64,000 bases of DNA, taken from NCBI GenBank assembly GCA_002364085.1, contig DEXK01000006.1:68025-132024 (forward strand), in the 5' to 3' direction. Below the pieces are notes generated by a model. The model did no database searches. It was given only the letters and a program-made list of their open reading frames with translations, and had not been told where the DNA came from. Positions 40,869 through 50,360 of this stretch are shown here, one piece after another; within the stretch, counting starts at the first letter, position 1; every line of letters starts with the position of its first letter. This DNA is from Balneolaceae bacterium UBA3186 (lineage in GTDB: Bacteria > Bacteroidota > Rhodothermia > Balneolales > Balneolaceae). A program made the translations under genes and the position numbers.

Positions 40869-43769
40869 TTAGTTCAAGAATTGATCGAATGTTAAAGAGA
40901 AGTAGTAGATAGCTCCCAATGTTGGGTTACCGAAAGACGTCTCGTATCTCTCGTTCATGAGATTGCTACCACCAATTTTCAAAATTGTGTTATACGAAGA
41001 AAGCTTGTAGCTGATCTGAGCATCAAGCGTTCCGTATGCCGGCACAACTCCATCTCCAAAAGAAGAATCCCAGAAATAAGCATCCTGCCATCTGTACACT
41101 ACATTGAACACAACATTCTCAATAAAGTCTCTATTCTCAACACGTACATTATATCTCCACTTTGGAGTGTTATAGCTGGAACGGAAACCTTGAGCTTTAA
41201 GGTCATCTTCACTTATCAGTTCGTTATATGCTACGTTTCCGCCAATCTTATAACCACCGTCAAGTGAATAGTCTAAACTTACTCCAAAACCCTGGGATTC
41301 TACTTTTCCATCAGCATTGATATCAAATCCATATTCCTGAGTTACTACTCCACCCTGAATTATGTCATCTTTTCCTTCATCACTCGTAGAATCGAATGTA
41401 CCCGGATCTTCTGTTAACCCATTAGGAACACCTTGAACAAATTGAATCTCAGCAATAAAATCAGTGTACTGGCTGTAGTAATAATAAGCATCAACCAATA
41501 ATCGATCAGTTAGAAAACCTTTATAACCAACTTCATATGTACTGATTTTTTCAGTTTTGAAATCTTCGAATTCTACAGGAGAACCCAAAAGAGCTCTGGC
41601 TGCAGCTTCATCACCACTCGAATTAAATTCAGCTTGAGCAGCAGCTACGTTTTGAGCGCTGTAAACTTCGTTGGTTTCAAAACGATAGCGATCAACCAGA
41701 TCCTGATTACTACCAATTAACAGTCGGGATACCACATCAAGTTTAATGAATTGATCCTGAGTAGTCGGCATTCTGAATCCATTTTGGTAAGAAGCTCTAA
41801 AATTATGTCTGTCTGCTAATGTATAAAGTGCAGAAACTCTCGGAGAAAGCTGACCATCAAAATATTCATTCTTATCATATCTGGCAGAGGCAGATATGAT
41901 AAGTTTATCATCCATAAGATTTTTAGATCCCTGAAGATAAGCTCCCCATTCGTTTATAGAATACTCATCCCCATTATTATCTAAAGCAAATAACGTTCCT
42001 TCAGAATTCAGTGCATATATACGATAGTTAACACCACCAATTAATTCTAATGTAGTTGGGTCAATCATATTTGAGAAATTGTACAAGCCCTCAAAATGAT
42101 ACATATCTGATTTATCTAAGAACTTAGCACCACCAGCTGAAATTGGAGTTGATCTTAAACTAGCTTCCATATCAGCAAAATTTTGGGTTCCCGGTAAAAA
42201 ATCTTGCTGATTTTGCAGAGCAGCAGCTTGTGCCTGAGTATGAGCTTGTTCAACTGTAGCGCCTTGTGTTCGTGCACCTAAAAATGTTTGAAAATAAGGA
42301 GTTAGATATGCAACTTGATTAATTCTGGTAGCAACTGTATTTGCTGCATAAGAATCTCCTGCGTCTTCCTGAGTTGTATATGCCCTTAAAAAGAAATTGG
42401 GATTTCTAAGTTCTAATTTTGCAGTCCAAATATTGAAGTCATCCAATACAAAGCGGTCATTTGCGGTATAAACAGTGCTACCGAAACCAGTATTATATTG
42501 ACCTAAAATTTCATAGTTATCTGTAATTCTATAATGAAGTGCAGCTCCTAACTTTAAGCTTTCTGTTGTATTATCAACGAAAGAGTTTTCTGCGAAACCG
42601 GGAGCAGAAAAAGCACCATCTCTTCCATCCGGCACTAATGATCTTAATGCCTCAACCTGAGCACCTGTTGCCATATCTTCCGGGGAAGCATTTGGATCTT
42701 TTCCTGCCCTTATCAAACCATCAGCTATGGCTCCAAGAGTAAACACATCATCGCCATAAATATTTACTCCGTTGAATACACGAGCTCCGTTTCTTTCTGT
42801 AGCCCCGCGTTCTACCACTCCACCTGTTACAAAGCTTTGATCTCTTCTATCCTGAGCTACAAAATCCTGAGCTTTTAAATAGGAAGCAGTAAACTTGAAG
42901 GCGAATTTATCATTAAAAGAGTCCGCATATCGCAGATCATAAGACTGGTAAACCTGAGGTCCATCTTCAACGTTGCTGTCAATATGATTTACTCCAAGCT
43001 TAGTATTGAAAGAAAGACCTTTGTATTCAAAAGGGCTTTTACTATTCATAAGCAAAATACCGTTCAATGCATTTGGTCCATAGAGAGCTGAAGCAGCACC
43101 GGGGATCATTTCTGCGCTTTCAAGATCCAGCTCAGAAATACCTACAATGTTTCCAACTGCAAAGTTAAGACCAGGAGCCTGATTATCAATTCCATCAATT
43201 AACTGAACAAACCTTGTATTACCGTTTGAACCGAAACCACGAGTGTTAATAGATTTGAATGTCAAACTCTGAGTACTGAAATCGACCCCTTTCAAGTTTG
43301 CAATTCCATCGTAAAAATTAGGTGATGCTGAAGTTTGAATTTCAATAATATCCATTTTCTCGATAGATACAGGAGACTTTAGAATACTTTGTTCAACCCT
43401 TGAAGCAGAGACTACAACCTCTTCTCCTAAAAATGTCTGCTCTTGCATTCGAACTTCTAATCCCGATGTATTTGAATTAGTGATATCCATTTCTTCTGTT
43501 TGGAATCCTACAATCGAGAAAACCAATACAAGTGGAGGATCTTGTTTAATGGAAAGAGAAAACATTCCATTTCCATCTGTAGTTGTTCCTATCAATTTAT
43601 CCTTAACTCGGATATTTACTCCCGCAAGTGGTTCTCCGTCAACATCCAGTACCTGACCTGATACCTCTGTTTCTGCTTTTTTTGGCGTTATTAATTCATT
43701 AGCCATAGAAGCATACGAAAATACGAGAACCATGCTTAATGCAAGCATACATCGTATCAATTTACTCAT
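40869..43769 (-). CDS. TonB-dependent outer-membrane receptor with carboxypeptidase-like regulatory domain
   Basis: A 966-residue protein. A signal peptide (MSKLIRCMLALSMVLVFSYASMA) is followed by a CarboxypepD_reg-like domain (VSGQVLDVDGEPLAGVNIRV, about residues 35-110), a plug domain (VEQSILKSPVSIEKMDIIEI, NTRGFGSNGNTRFVQLIDGIDNQAP, GAASALYGPNALNGILLMNSK, about 125-245), and a long beta barrel ending in the typical aromatic terminus FSLTFDQFLN. It takes up a bulky substrate with TonB energy. No SusD homologue is next to it; instead an SGNH lipoprotein follows, suggesting an esterified ligand (inferred). Confidence 0.92.
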   Translation of the reverse strand: MSKLIRCMLALSMVLVFSYASMANELITPKKAETEVSGQVLDVDGEPLAGVNIRVKDKLIGTTTDGNGMFSLSIKQDPPLVLVFSIVGFQTEEMDITNSNTSGLEVRMQEQTFLGEEVVVSASRVEQSILKSPVSIEKMDIIEIQTSASPNFYDGIANLKGVDFSTQSLTFKSINTRGFGSNGNTRFVQLIDGIDNQAPGLNFAVGNIVGISELDLESAEMIPGAASALYGPNALNGILLMNSKSPFEYKGLSFNTKLGVNHIDSNVEDGPQVYQSYDLRYADSFNDKFAFKFTASYLKAQDFVAQDRRDQSFVTGGVVERGATERNGARVFNGVNIYGDDVFTLGAIADGLIRAGKDPNASPEDMATGAQVEALRSLVPDGRDGAFSAPGFAENSFVDNTTESLKLGAALHYRITDNYEILGQYNTGFGSTVYTANDRFVLDDFNIWTAKLELRNPNFFLRAYTTQEDAGDSYAANTVATRINQVAYLTPYFQTFLGARTQGATVEQAHTQAQAAALQNQQDFLPGTQNFADMEASLRSTPISAGGAKFLDKSDMYHFEGLYNFSNMIDPTTLELIGGVNYRIYALNSEGTLFALDNNGDEYSINEWGAYLQGSKNLMDDKLIISASARYDKNEYFDGQLSPRVSALYTLADRHNFRASYQNGFRMPTTQDQFIKLDVVSRLLIGSNQDLVDRYRFETNEVYSAQNVAAAQAEFNSSGDEAAARALLGSPVEFEDFKTEKISTYEVGYKGFLTDRLLVDAYYYYSQYTDFIAEIQFVQGVPNGLTEDPGTFDSTSDEGKDDIIQGGVVTQEYGFDINADGKVESQGFGVSLDYSLDGGYKIGGNVAYNELISEDDLKAQGFRSSYNTPKWRYNVRVENRDFIENVVFNVVYRWQDAYFWDSSFGDGVVPAYGTLDAQISYKLSSYNTILKIGGSNLMNERYETSFGNPTLGAIYYFSLTFDQFLN

Positions 43770-43983
43770 AGTTCTAATCCTGATTTATTAATGTTGTAGT
43801 CTTTCTAAACCTTAAGCGTCATCGATGATTTTTTTTAATGACACACTCTAGCAAAGAAACGTCTGTTTCTCGGATAATGCAAGCGCTTTCATAAAATAAA
43901 AAATCAAAAAATGGTACTACGCTTATTCATGATTTAGTTCATTTTAAATGATTATTATCTGGCTAAATAATTAAAAAAATCTC

Positions 43984-44676
43984 ATGTTTAAAAAAACTCT
44001 GTTTTCTTTCATTTCTATTTTTTGGTTACTAACTATATCATGTGCTCAGAATAACAGCATTTCATATCTGGCATTGGGTGACTCATATACGATAGGAGAA
44101 GCTGTTTCTGAAGATCAGCGCTGGCCTGTAATTCTTACCAACAAACTTAATATGGAAGGATACGATGTTAAACAACCTCTCATCATTGCCAAAACAGGAT
44201 GGACCACAAATGAGCTTCAAAAAGCAATTGAAGAAAAAGAACCGAGTAGTAATTATGATCTAGTTTCGCTTTTGATTGGAGTAAACAATCAATACCGAGG
44301 ATATCCAATCGATCAATACAAAAAAGAATTTAAAGAGCTACTGCTGCAGGCGATTACATTTGCTAATGGAGACACTACTAAAGTTTTCGTTGTGTCTATA
44401 CCTAATTATGGAGTAACCCCTTTTGGAATGGAGAAAGGAGAAGATACTATCAGACAAGAGCTATTGATTTATGATTCTATTGCTGATTCTATTTCATCAG
44501 AGATGGATATTCCGTTTATAAATATTACACCTGTTTCGGAAAAAGCTAAAGAAGATCCATCATACATAGCTTCTGATCAACTTCACCCGTCAGGCAAGCA
44601 ATACAAAGAATGGGTTGAGCTTATACTTCCGGAAGTTAAATTGATGTTAAATAACTCTTCTAGTAGCACAAACTAA
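43984..44676 (+). CDS. SGNH/GDSL hydrolase lipoprotein
   Basis: A 230-residue protein with a lipobox (LLTISC, Cys20) and a complete SGNH hydrolase domain: block I YLALGDSYTIGEA with Ser34, block III LIGVNNQYRG (with Asn in place of the usual GxND), and block V SDQLHPSGKQYKEW with the catalytic Asp and His. It probably is a periplasmic or outer-membrane esterase; the substrate is unknown. The gene is divergent from the TonB receptor (214-base spacer without clear motifs) and is followed by the SIMPL protein. Confidence 0.85.
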   Translation: MFKKTLFSFISIFWLLTISCAQNNSISYLALGDSYTIGEAVSEDQRWPVILTNKLNMEGYDVKQPLIIAKTGWTTNELQKAIEEKEPSSNYDLVSLLIGVNNQYRGYPIDQYKKEFKELLLQAITFANGDTTKVFVVSIPNYGVTPFGMEKGEDTIRQELLIYDSIADSISSEMDIPFINITPVSEKAKEDPSYIASDQLHPSGKQYKEWVELILPEVKLMLNNSSSSTN

Positions 44677-44749
44677 CATGAAGATGTAGTTACCAGAGCT
44701 CAAAAGTTGCTTATCTTTTGGCAAAAACAGAACTGAAAATCATAATGAT

Positions 44750-45490
44750 ATGAAGAAAACAAATACACAATTTTCAAAATATATTTCCTTACTTAGTGCC
44801 ATTCTTTTCATAGCGGTAAGTATTAATCGCACCACTACAGCTCAGGCTCTTGTTCAAAATTCTGAGAGGACTATTTCTATAAATATGTCTGCTACTGAAT
44901 TGATACCTGCTGATCTTATTATTTTCTCTATCAATATTAATGCGGAAGAAAAAACGCCCGAAGCGGCTTTTGATACTCATAAAAAAAGAGAAGCGATTCT
45001 GGCTTCTCTTCTAAAGGAATTTGATATCAAAGAAGATGACATCCGTTTTCAGCCAATCAGAATGAACAAACGAACCAATTACAACAATAATCGTCAGCAA
45101 GAGGATATGATTCATACTTTTCAGGAAGTATCAGTTAGTTTTTCTGATTTTGATATCTACGAGAAAATTCAGGTTACTTTAATTAAAAACGGCTTTGATT
45201 CCTTTAACGGCAACTTTTCTTCAACAAAAATGGATGAAGGAAAGGAAAAAGCACTTGTATCTGCGATTCAGCAAGCCAAGGAAAAAGCTACTTTTATTGC
45301 TCAACAATCTGGTGTCACACTAGGTAATATCCAAACTATCAACTATTCAGAGCATCAAGTAAATTATCCACCGATGGCTATGGAAGCAGATGTGGGCCGA
45401 TTTAAATCTGAATCCGCATCTATGATGGATTTTGCACAAACCGTCTCGGTAACTTCAACTATCTCGATTAATTTTGAGATTGTAGAGTAA
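44750..45490 (+). CDS. SIMPL (DUF541) domain periplasmic protein
   Basis: A 246-residue protein with an N-terminal hydrophobic signal segment (ISLLSAILFIAVSINRTTTAQA). The SIMPL domain pattern is ISINMSATELIPADLIIFSINI, EAFDTHKKREAI-like and the conserved AIQQAKEKATFIAQQSGVTLGNI with C-terminal VSVTSTISINFEI. The family is exported and linked to oxidative stress defence, but its biochemistry is unclear. There is no Cys lipobox. It is convergent with the TesA-like gene. Confidence 0.85.
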   Translation: MKKTNTQFSKYISLLSAILFIAVSINRTTTAQALVQNSERTISINMSATELIPADLIIFSININAEEKTPEAAFDTHKKREAILASLLKEFDIKEDDIRFQPIRMNKRTNYNNNRQQEDMIHTFQEVSVSFSDFDIYEKIQVTLIKNGFDSFNGNFSSTKMDEGKEKALVSAIQQAKEKATFIAQQSGVTLGNIQTINYSEHQVNYPPMAMEADVGRFKSESASMMDFAQTVSVTSTISINFEIVE

Positions 45491-45526
45491 CTCCAAATTG
45501 TATCATTCTGAGGTTTCAGAGACTGG

Positions 45527-46147
45527 CTATTTCAAAATTGGATAAAGAATTTCCCAAATGGTTTCTGCAACAACTTTATGTCCTTCAGCATTGGGGTGAA
45601 TTTGATCAGGCTGCATAAACTCATCCCTACCTCCCACTTCATCTAGAATTAATGGGATTAAAGGAATATTGTTCTCTTCTGCCAGTTCCGGATATAGTTC
45701 CTGAAATTTCTTCGTGTAATCTGTTCCCAGATTCGGAGGAACCTGCATGCCTGCAATAATGATCTCCATCTCCGGGTTTTTTGCCTTAGCTCGGTCTATA
45801 ATCTGTTGAAGATTACCTTTTGTTGATGAAAGATCTATGCCACGAAGTCCATCGTTTCCACCTAATTCAAGTATCATGATGTCGATATCTCTTTGTAAAA
45901 CCCAATTGATCCGTCTTAAGCCTCCAGCCGAAGTCTCTCCACTTAACCCTCCATTGATCACCTCATAATTCAATCCAAGAGAATCTATTTTATGTTGAAT
46001 TATAGCCGGGAAAGCTTGTTGAGGTTCAAGTCCGTATCCTGCAGAAATGCTATCTCCAAAAAACAAGATCGACTTTTTCTCTTGTGAATATACATTCATA
46101 CTCATGATAAGTGAGAAAATTATAAAAAATGAGTGCCTTTTTTTCAT
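45527..46147 (-). CDS. tesA: TesA-like SGNH esterase/lysophospholipase
   Basis: The protein of 206 residues starts at ATG 46147; an in-frame TTG at 46162 is less likely. It has a signal peptide (MKKRHSFFIIFSLIMSMNVYSQ) and SGNH blocks ILFFGDSISAGYG, INGGLSGETSAGG, LELGGNDGLRG and DQIHPNAEGH, like E. coli TesA (acyl-CoA thioesterase I / lysophospholipase L1). It acts in the periplasm on lysophospholipids or aryl esters. The gene is divergent from a ybbA/ybbP-like ABC system, the same arrangement as tesA-ybbA-ybbP in E. coli, which supports the assignment. Confidence 0.9.
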   Translation of the reverse strand: MKKRHSFFIIFSLIMSMNVYSQEKKSILFFGDSISAGYGLEPQQAFPAIIQHKIDSLGLNYEVINGGLSGETSAGGLRRINWVLQRDIDIMILELGGNDGLRGIDLSSTKGNLQQIIDRAKAKNPEMEIIIAGMQVPPNLGTDYTKKFQELYPELAEENNIPLIPLILDEVGGRDEFMQPDQIHPNAEGHKVVAETIWEILYPILK

Positions 46148-46274
46148 AAACTGTATCTTCAAAACTAAATTTTTATAACAAAATTAAACTAATCAACGTA
46201 ACTAATTTTGGCATATTACGGAATGGTAATACACACATTTTAGGTTAAGAGTTCATTAATAATAAAAGAACATC

Positions 46275-46979
46275 GTGAATCATATTTTAAAACTGAATAA
46301 ACTAAACCGACAATTTAAGAGTGGTGACAAAATTCTCACCGTTGTAAATAATATAAGCTTTGAAATGGAGGAAGGAATTTCCTGTGCCATTGTAGGTCCT
46401 TCGGGTAGTGGAAAAACTACTTTGCTAGGTTTGTCAGCAGGCTTAGATCAGCCCACTTCAGGTGAAGTTGTATTGAATAATATAAATCTAAATCCCCTCA
46501 CTGAAGATCAAAGAGCAGAAGTTAGAAATAAACATGTTGGCTTTGTTTTTCAAACATTTCAATTAGTTCCTACCCTCACAGCTGTTGAAAATGTGATGGT
46601 TCCTTTGGAGCTGCGTGGTGAAGCTTCTAATAAAGTTCGTGAAAGAGCTTTAGAACTTCTCAATGAAGTGGGCTTGGGAGAGCGTTCTCATCATTATCCT
46701 ACTCAACTCTCAGGCGGTGAGCAACAAAGAGTTGCGGTAGCCCGTGCTTTTATTAATAATCCTAAAATTCTATTTGCTGATGAACCAACAGGTAATCTGG
46801 ATTCTGAAACTGGTGAACATATTGAGAATCTGATCTTTGATCTAAATAGAAAAGAAGGTACCACGTTGGTTTTAGTTACACATGATCTTGAACTGGCAGA
46901 AAAATGCGACCGGGTCATTAAGCTTAAAAATGGCGAAGTGGATTCTGATGTATTTAAATCAGAGGAAGTAACAGCGTGA
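46275..46979 (+). CDS. ybbA: ABC transporter ATP-binding protein (YbbA/LolD type)
   Basis: A 234-residue ATPase with Walker A GPSGSGKTT (residues 41-49), Q-loop VFQTFQLVPTLTAVENV, signature LSGGEQQRVAVARAF, Walker B ILFADEPTGNLD and the H-loop VTHD. It belongs to the MacB/LolD/YbbA group, which works with FtsX-type permeases on lipids or lipoproteins at the inner membrane. Start is GTG 46275. The stop overlaps the GTG start of the permease (GTGA), so both are translated together. Confidence 0.93.
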   Translation: MNHILKLNKLNRQFKSGDKILTVVNNISFEMEEGISCAIVGPSGSGKTTLLGLSAGLDQPTSGEVVLNNINLNPLTEDQRAEVRNKHVGFVFQTFQLVPTLTAVENVMVPLELRGEASNKVRERALELLNEVGLGERSHHYPTQLSGGEQQRVAVARAFINNPKILFADEPTGNLDSETGEHIENLIFDLNRKEGTTLVLVTHDLELAEKCDRVIKLKNGEVDSDVFKSEEVTA

Positions 46980-49513
46980 ATAAATTGTCCTGGGTTTTTA
47001 AAATGGCGTGGCGAGACTCACGCTCGAATAGAAAAAAATTATTTCTTTATCTGGCTGCAATCATTGTTGGAGTTGCAGCTCAAGTGGCCATCAGTTCTTT
47101 CAGAGAAAACCTCAATGATAGCATTAACGAGCAATCCAAAGAACTTTTAGGCGCCGATCTTGAAGTAGAAAAGAACGACCCCTTTCATGAAGAGTTAGAA
47201 ATTTATCTCGATTCATTAGGTGGAGAACGATCAGATGCTTTAAGCTTCACTTCAATGGCTTTCTTCCCAAAATCAGGAACGACAAGACTTTCACAAATAA
47301 CTGCTTTAGAAGGTGATTTTCCTTATTACGGAGAGCTCAAAACGGAACCCCAATCAGCAGCAAAAACTTTCCAAAATACTTCTGGAGCACTAGTAGATGA
47401 ACCAATTTTACTACAGTTTGGACTTCAACCCGGAGATTCTGTTAAAATAGGATTGGTTACTTATGAAATTGCAGGTGCACTTCAGGAAATTCCCGGGCAA
47501 CCGGTAGCAGCTTCTTTTTTCGGACCCAGAATTTATATCCCCAAAACGAATATCGAAGCAACAGGTCTTCTTCAACGCGGAAGCCAATTAGAATATATTA
47601 CTTATATAAAATATCCTGATGGAACAGATCCGATACTTGTAGAGCAAACTCTGGATATTATGAACGATTCCGTTCGTTTTGGATATGATGATGTTGCTGA
47701 AAGAAAAGAAGAAGTAGGTGAGGCTATTCTTTATCTATCCAATTTTCTTAACCTGATCGGTTTTATTGCATTACTTCTTGGTGGAATCGGAGTAGCTAGC
47801 TCGATCTTTGTATATGTACGGCAAAAAATAAGCACTGTAGCAGTTTTAAGATGTGTAGGAGCTTCCTCGAATCAAGCTATGAATATCTTCTTAATTCAAG
47901 CCGTATTCATGGGGTTTATAGGGTCGGCACTTGGAGCTCTTATAGGTTCATTGATACAACTCTATCTTCCCGTTTTGGTGCAGGATTTTGTTCCTGTTGA
48001 TATAGAATTGACAATATCATGGAGTTCAATTCTTATCGGTATAGTAACAGGGGTTTCAATTTCACTTATTTTCGCTTTATTCCCATTATTGGCAGTTAGA
48101 AAAATATCTCCGCTCTTTACGTTACGTTCTGTTGATATTAATCTTTCAAAACTTCTGAACTGGATAACCAGATTCTCTTTGTTTGGTTTAATAGCTGTTT
48201 CAGTAATAGGATATGCTTGGTATATGCTTGGTAATTTTTTAGCGGCTTTGTTTTTTACTTTGGGATTAACTTTTTGTCTTGCATTATTAGCCGGTATTGC
48301 CTTTCTGATTATGAAAGGTGCAAAGAAATTAAATCCAAAAGCACTTGGCTATGAATTTCGACAAGGTTTAGCAAATTTATATCGTCCAAACAATCAAACA
48401 TCCACCCTTCTTTTAACATTTGGACTTGGAGTTACACTGATAAGCTCCTTGTATTTAACACAAGACATGCTTCTGGGCACCATAAATTTCGATAATGGCG
48501 AAGATCTTCCAAACCTTGCACTTTATGACATCCAATACGATCAAAATGATGGGGTAAATAAGATCATATTAGACAATGGAATGGAACTTCGGCAAAATGT
48601 ACCCATTGTAACTATGCGCTTACAATCAATAAATGATACTACAGTTGCAGAATTTATGGCTGATTCAAGTCGTAAACCAAGAAGATGGGCCTTAAACCGT
48701 GAATACAGATCTACGTACAGAGATTCTTTGATCTCTACAGAAAATATTGAATCCGGTACGTTTATTGGAATTGTTGAAAATTTTGAAACACTTGTTCCGA
48801 TTTCTGTATCAACTGATCTGATGCAAGATCTTAATGCTCAAGTTGGTGACACCATTGTTTGGGATGTTCAAGGAATTCCGATTTCTAGTTATATATCAAG
48901 TACCCGTGCCGTGAATTGGCAAACTCCACAACCTAATTTCTTTGTTGTATTTCCTACGGGAGTATTAGAATCTGCTCCTCAATTTTTTGCTACAACTTTG
49001 AACACTCCAAGTAGAGAGGCTTCCTTAGACCTGCAACAAAAAATTGTACAGGCTTACCCTAATGTTTCTGCAATTGACATAGGGCAAGTACTTGAAACAG
49101 TCCGTGATTTCATTGATAAAATTACGTTCGTAATTCAGTTTATAGGTCTTTTCAGTATTATTACCGGACTTATTGTACTTGCAGGTTCGGCAGCTACAAG
49201 TAGATTCCAACGTATAAGAGAAGCAGTATTATTGAGAACACTGGGAGCAAAGAAAAATCAAGTTATTAAGATTCAGGTTATTGAATATGTATTCTTAGGA
49301 GTTATGGCTGCTCTTACCGGGCTTACTCTCTCTGTGGGTGCAAGCGCACTACTTGGTTATTTTTATTTTGATATCGACTTTGTACCGAACTTCACAATTC
49401 TGGCAATAGAATCTCTAATTCTAATAGCTTTAGTACTTATAATCGGATTATTAAATACAAGAGGTGTACATACGCGTCCACCTTTGGAAATACTGAGAGA
49501 TCAAGCTGCTTAA
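46976..49513 (+). CDS. ybbP: FtsX/MacB-family ABC permease (YbbP type)
   Basis: An 845-residue membrane protein with two FtsX-like modules. There is a TM helix near residue 25, a periplasmic domain (about 50-250), and TM helices around 255-380 (FLNLIGFIALLLGGIGVASSIFVYV and the RQKISTVAVLRCVGAS coupling loop). A second set has one helix near 480 and three around 715-835 (FIGLFSIITGLIVLAGSAATS then LLRTLGAKKNQV). This ten-helix arrangement matches YbbP. It probably removes toxic lipids or lipoprotein-like substrates from the inner membrane with YbbA; TesA next door fits a lipid-handling role. Confidence 0.92.
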   Translation: MNKLSWVFKMAWRDSRSNRKKLFLYLAAIIVGVAAQVAISSFRENLNDSINEQSKELLGADLEVEKNDPFHEELEIYLDSLGGERSDALSFTSMAFFPKSGTTRLSQITALEGDFPYYGELKTEPQSAAKTFQNTSGALVDEPILLQFGLQPGDSVKIGLVTYEIAGALQEIPGQPVAASFFGPRIYIPKTNIEATGLLQRGSQLEYITYIKYPDGTDPILVEQTLDIMNDSVRFGYDDVAERKEEVGEAILYLSNFLNLIGFIALLLGGIGVASSIFVYVRQKISTVAVLRCVGASSNQAMNIFLIQAVFMGFIGSALGALIGSLIQLYLPVLVQDFVPVDIELTISWSSILIGIVTGVSISLIFALFPLLAVRKISPLFTLRSVDINLSKLLNWITRFSLFGLIAVSVIGYAWYMLGNFLAALFFTLGLTFCLALLAGIAFLIMKGAKKLNPKALGYEFRQGLANLYRPNNQTSTLLLTFGLGVTLISSLYLTQDMLLGTINFDNGEDLPNLALYDIQYDQNDGVNKIILDNGMELRQNVPIVTMRLQSINDTTVAEFMADSSRKPRRWALNREYRSTYRDSLISTENIESGTFIGIVENFETLVPISVSTDLMQDLNAQVGDTIVWDVQGIPISSYISSTRAVNWQTPQPNFFVVFPTGVLESAPQFFATTLNTPSREASLDLQQKIVQAYPNVSAIDIGQVLETVRDFIDKITFVIQFIGLFSIITGLIVLAGSAATSRFQRIREAVLLRTLGAKKNQVIKIQVIEYVFLGVMAALTGLTLSVGASALLGYFYFDIDFVPNFTILAIESLILIALVLIIGLLNTRGVHTRPPLEILRDQAA

Positions 49514-49601
49514 GCTCCGTATTTAGTCTTTGGGTTAATAAATGGAACTCATAGCTATATAATGAGTTCCATGTTTAGATAACACTAACAAAACTTAAAA
49601 T

Positions 49602-50273
49602 ATGAAGACCTTATCTAGACTAAGCATTTTTGCTTTATTATTAACATTACCTTTTCTGGGTTGCGACAGCATTAGTAAAACGGCTAAAGGAACTGCGATT
49701 GGGGCAGCCGCTGGTGCATTAGCCGGAGCTGTGATTGGAAAAGCTGCTGGCAACACAACAAATGGAGCTATTATTGGAGCTGCTGTAGGTGGAGCTTCCG
49801 GTGCTGCTATTGGTAATTATATGGACAGACAGTCAAGAGAGCTTGAAGAAGATCTTGAAGGCGCAAAAGTAGAACGAATCGGCGAGGGAATAAAAATTAC
49901 ATTTGATTCCGGAATTCTATTCGATGTTAATTCATATCAACTTAAAGATGCCTCTAAAGAAAATATTGCGGAATTATCTGAAATACTTAAGAAGTATGAA
50001 GATACAAACATCATGTTTTCAGGGTATACAGATAACACAGGAAGTGAGGAGTACAATCAAAAGCTTTCCGAAGATCGTGCTAAAGCAGTAGCTGAATATG
50101 CTGCTTTTACAGGTGTAGATGCAGAAAGAATGACTATAATCGGTTATGGGGAATCTGATCCTATTGCTGATAACAGTACAGCGGCTGGAAGAACTCAAAA
50201 CCGAAGAGTTGAAATCGGTATCTGGGCAAATGAGAAACTCAAAGAAGCTGCTGAAAAAGGCGAAATAGAGTAA
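49602..50273 (+). CDS. OmpA-family lipoprotein with glycine zipper (YiaD-like)
   Basis: A 223-residue protein with a lipobox (LPFLGC, Cys near residue 21), then a glycine-zipper stretch of alternating Gly/Ala (about residues 28-75, e.g. GAAAGALAGAVIGKAAG) that inserts in membranes. The C-terminal OmpA peptidoglycan-binding domain has FSGYTDNTGSEEYNQKLSEDRAKAV and GRTQNRRVEI. It anchors the outer membrane to the cell wall. It is a single gene with its own terminator. Confidence 0.93.
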   Translation: MKTLSRLSIFALLLTLPFLGCDSISKTAKGTAIGAAAGALAGAVIGKAAGNTTNGAIIGAAVGGASGAAIGNYMDRQSRELEEDLEGAKVERIGEGIKITFDSGILFDVNSYQLKDASKENIAELSEILKKYEDTNIMFSGYTDNTGSEEYNQKLSEDRAKAVAEYAAFTGVDAERMTIIGYGESDPIADNSTAAGRTQNRRVEIGIWANEKLKEAAEKGEIE

Positions 50274-50294
50274 TTGATAAATTTTTTATCACCC

Positions 50295-50329
50295 ATCCCT
50301 GCACATTTTTATGTGTGGGGATTTTTTTT
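50295..50329 (+). terminator. Rho-independent terminator of the OmpA lipoprotein gene
   Basis: ATCCCTGCACAT (50295-50306) pairs with ATGTGTGGGGAT (50311-50322), allowing two G-U pairs, over a TTTT loop and is followed by eight T. Confidence 0.9.
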
Positions 50330-50360
50330 GCTTACTTTCAGCAAAATTAAATGAATACCT

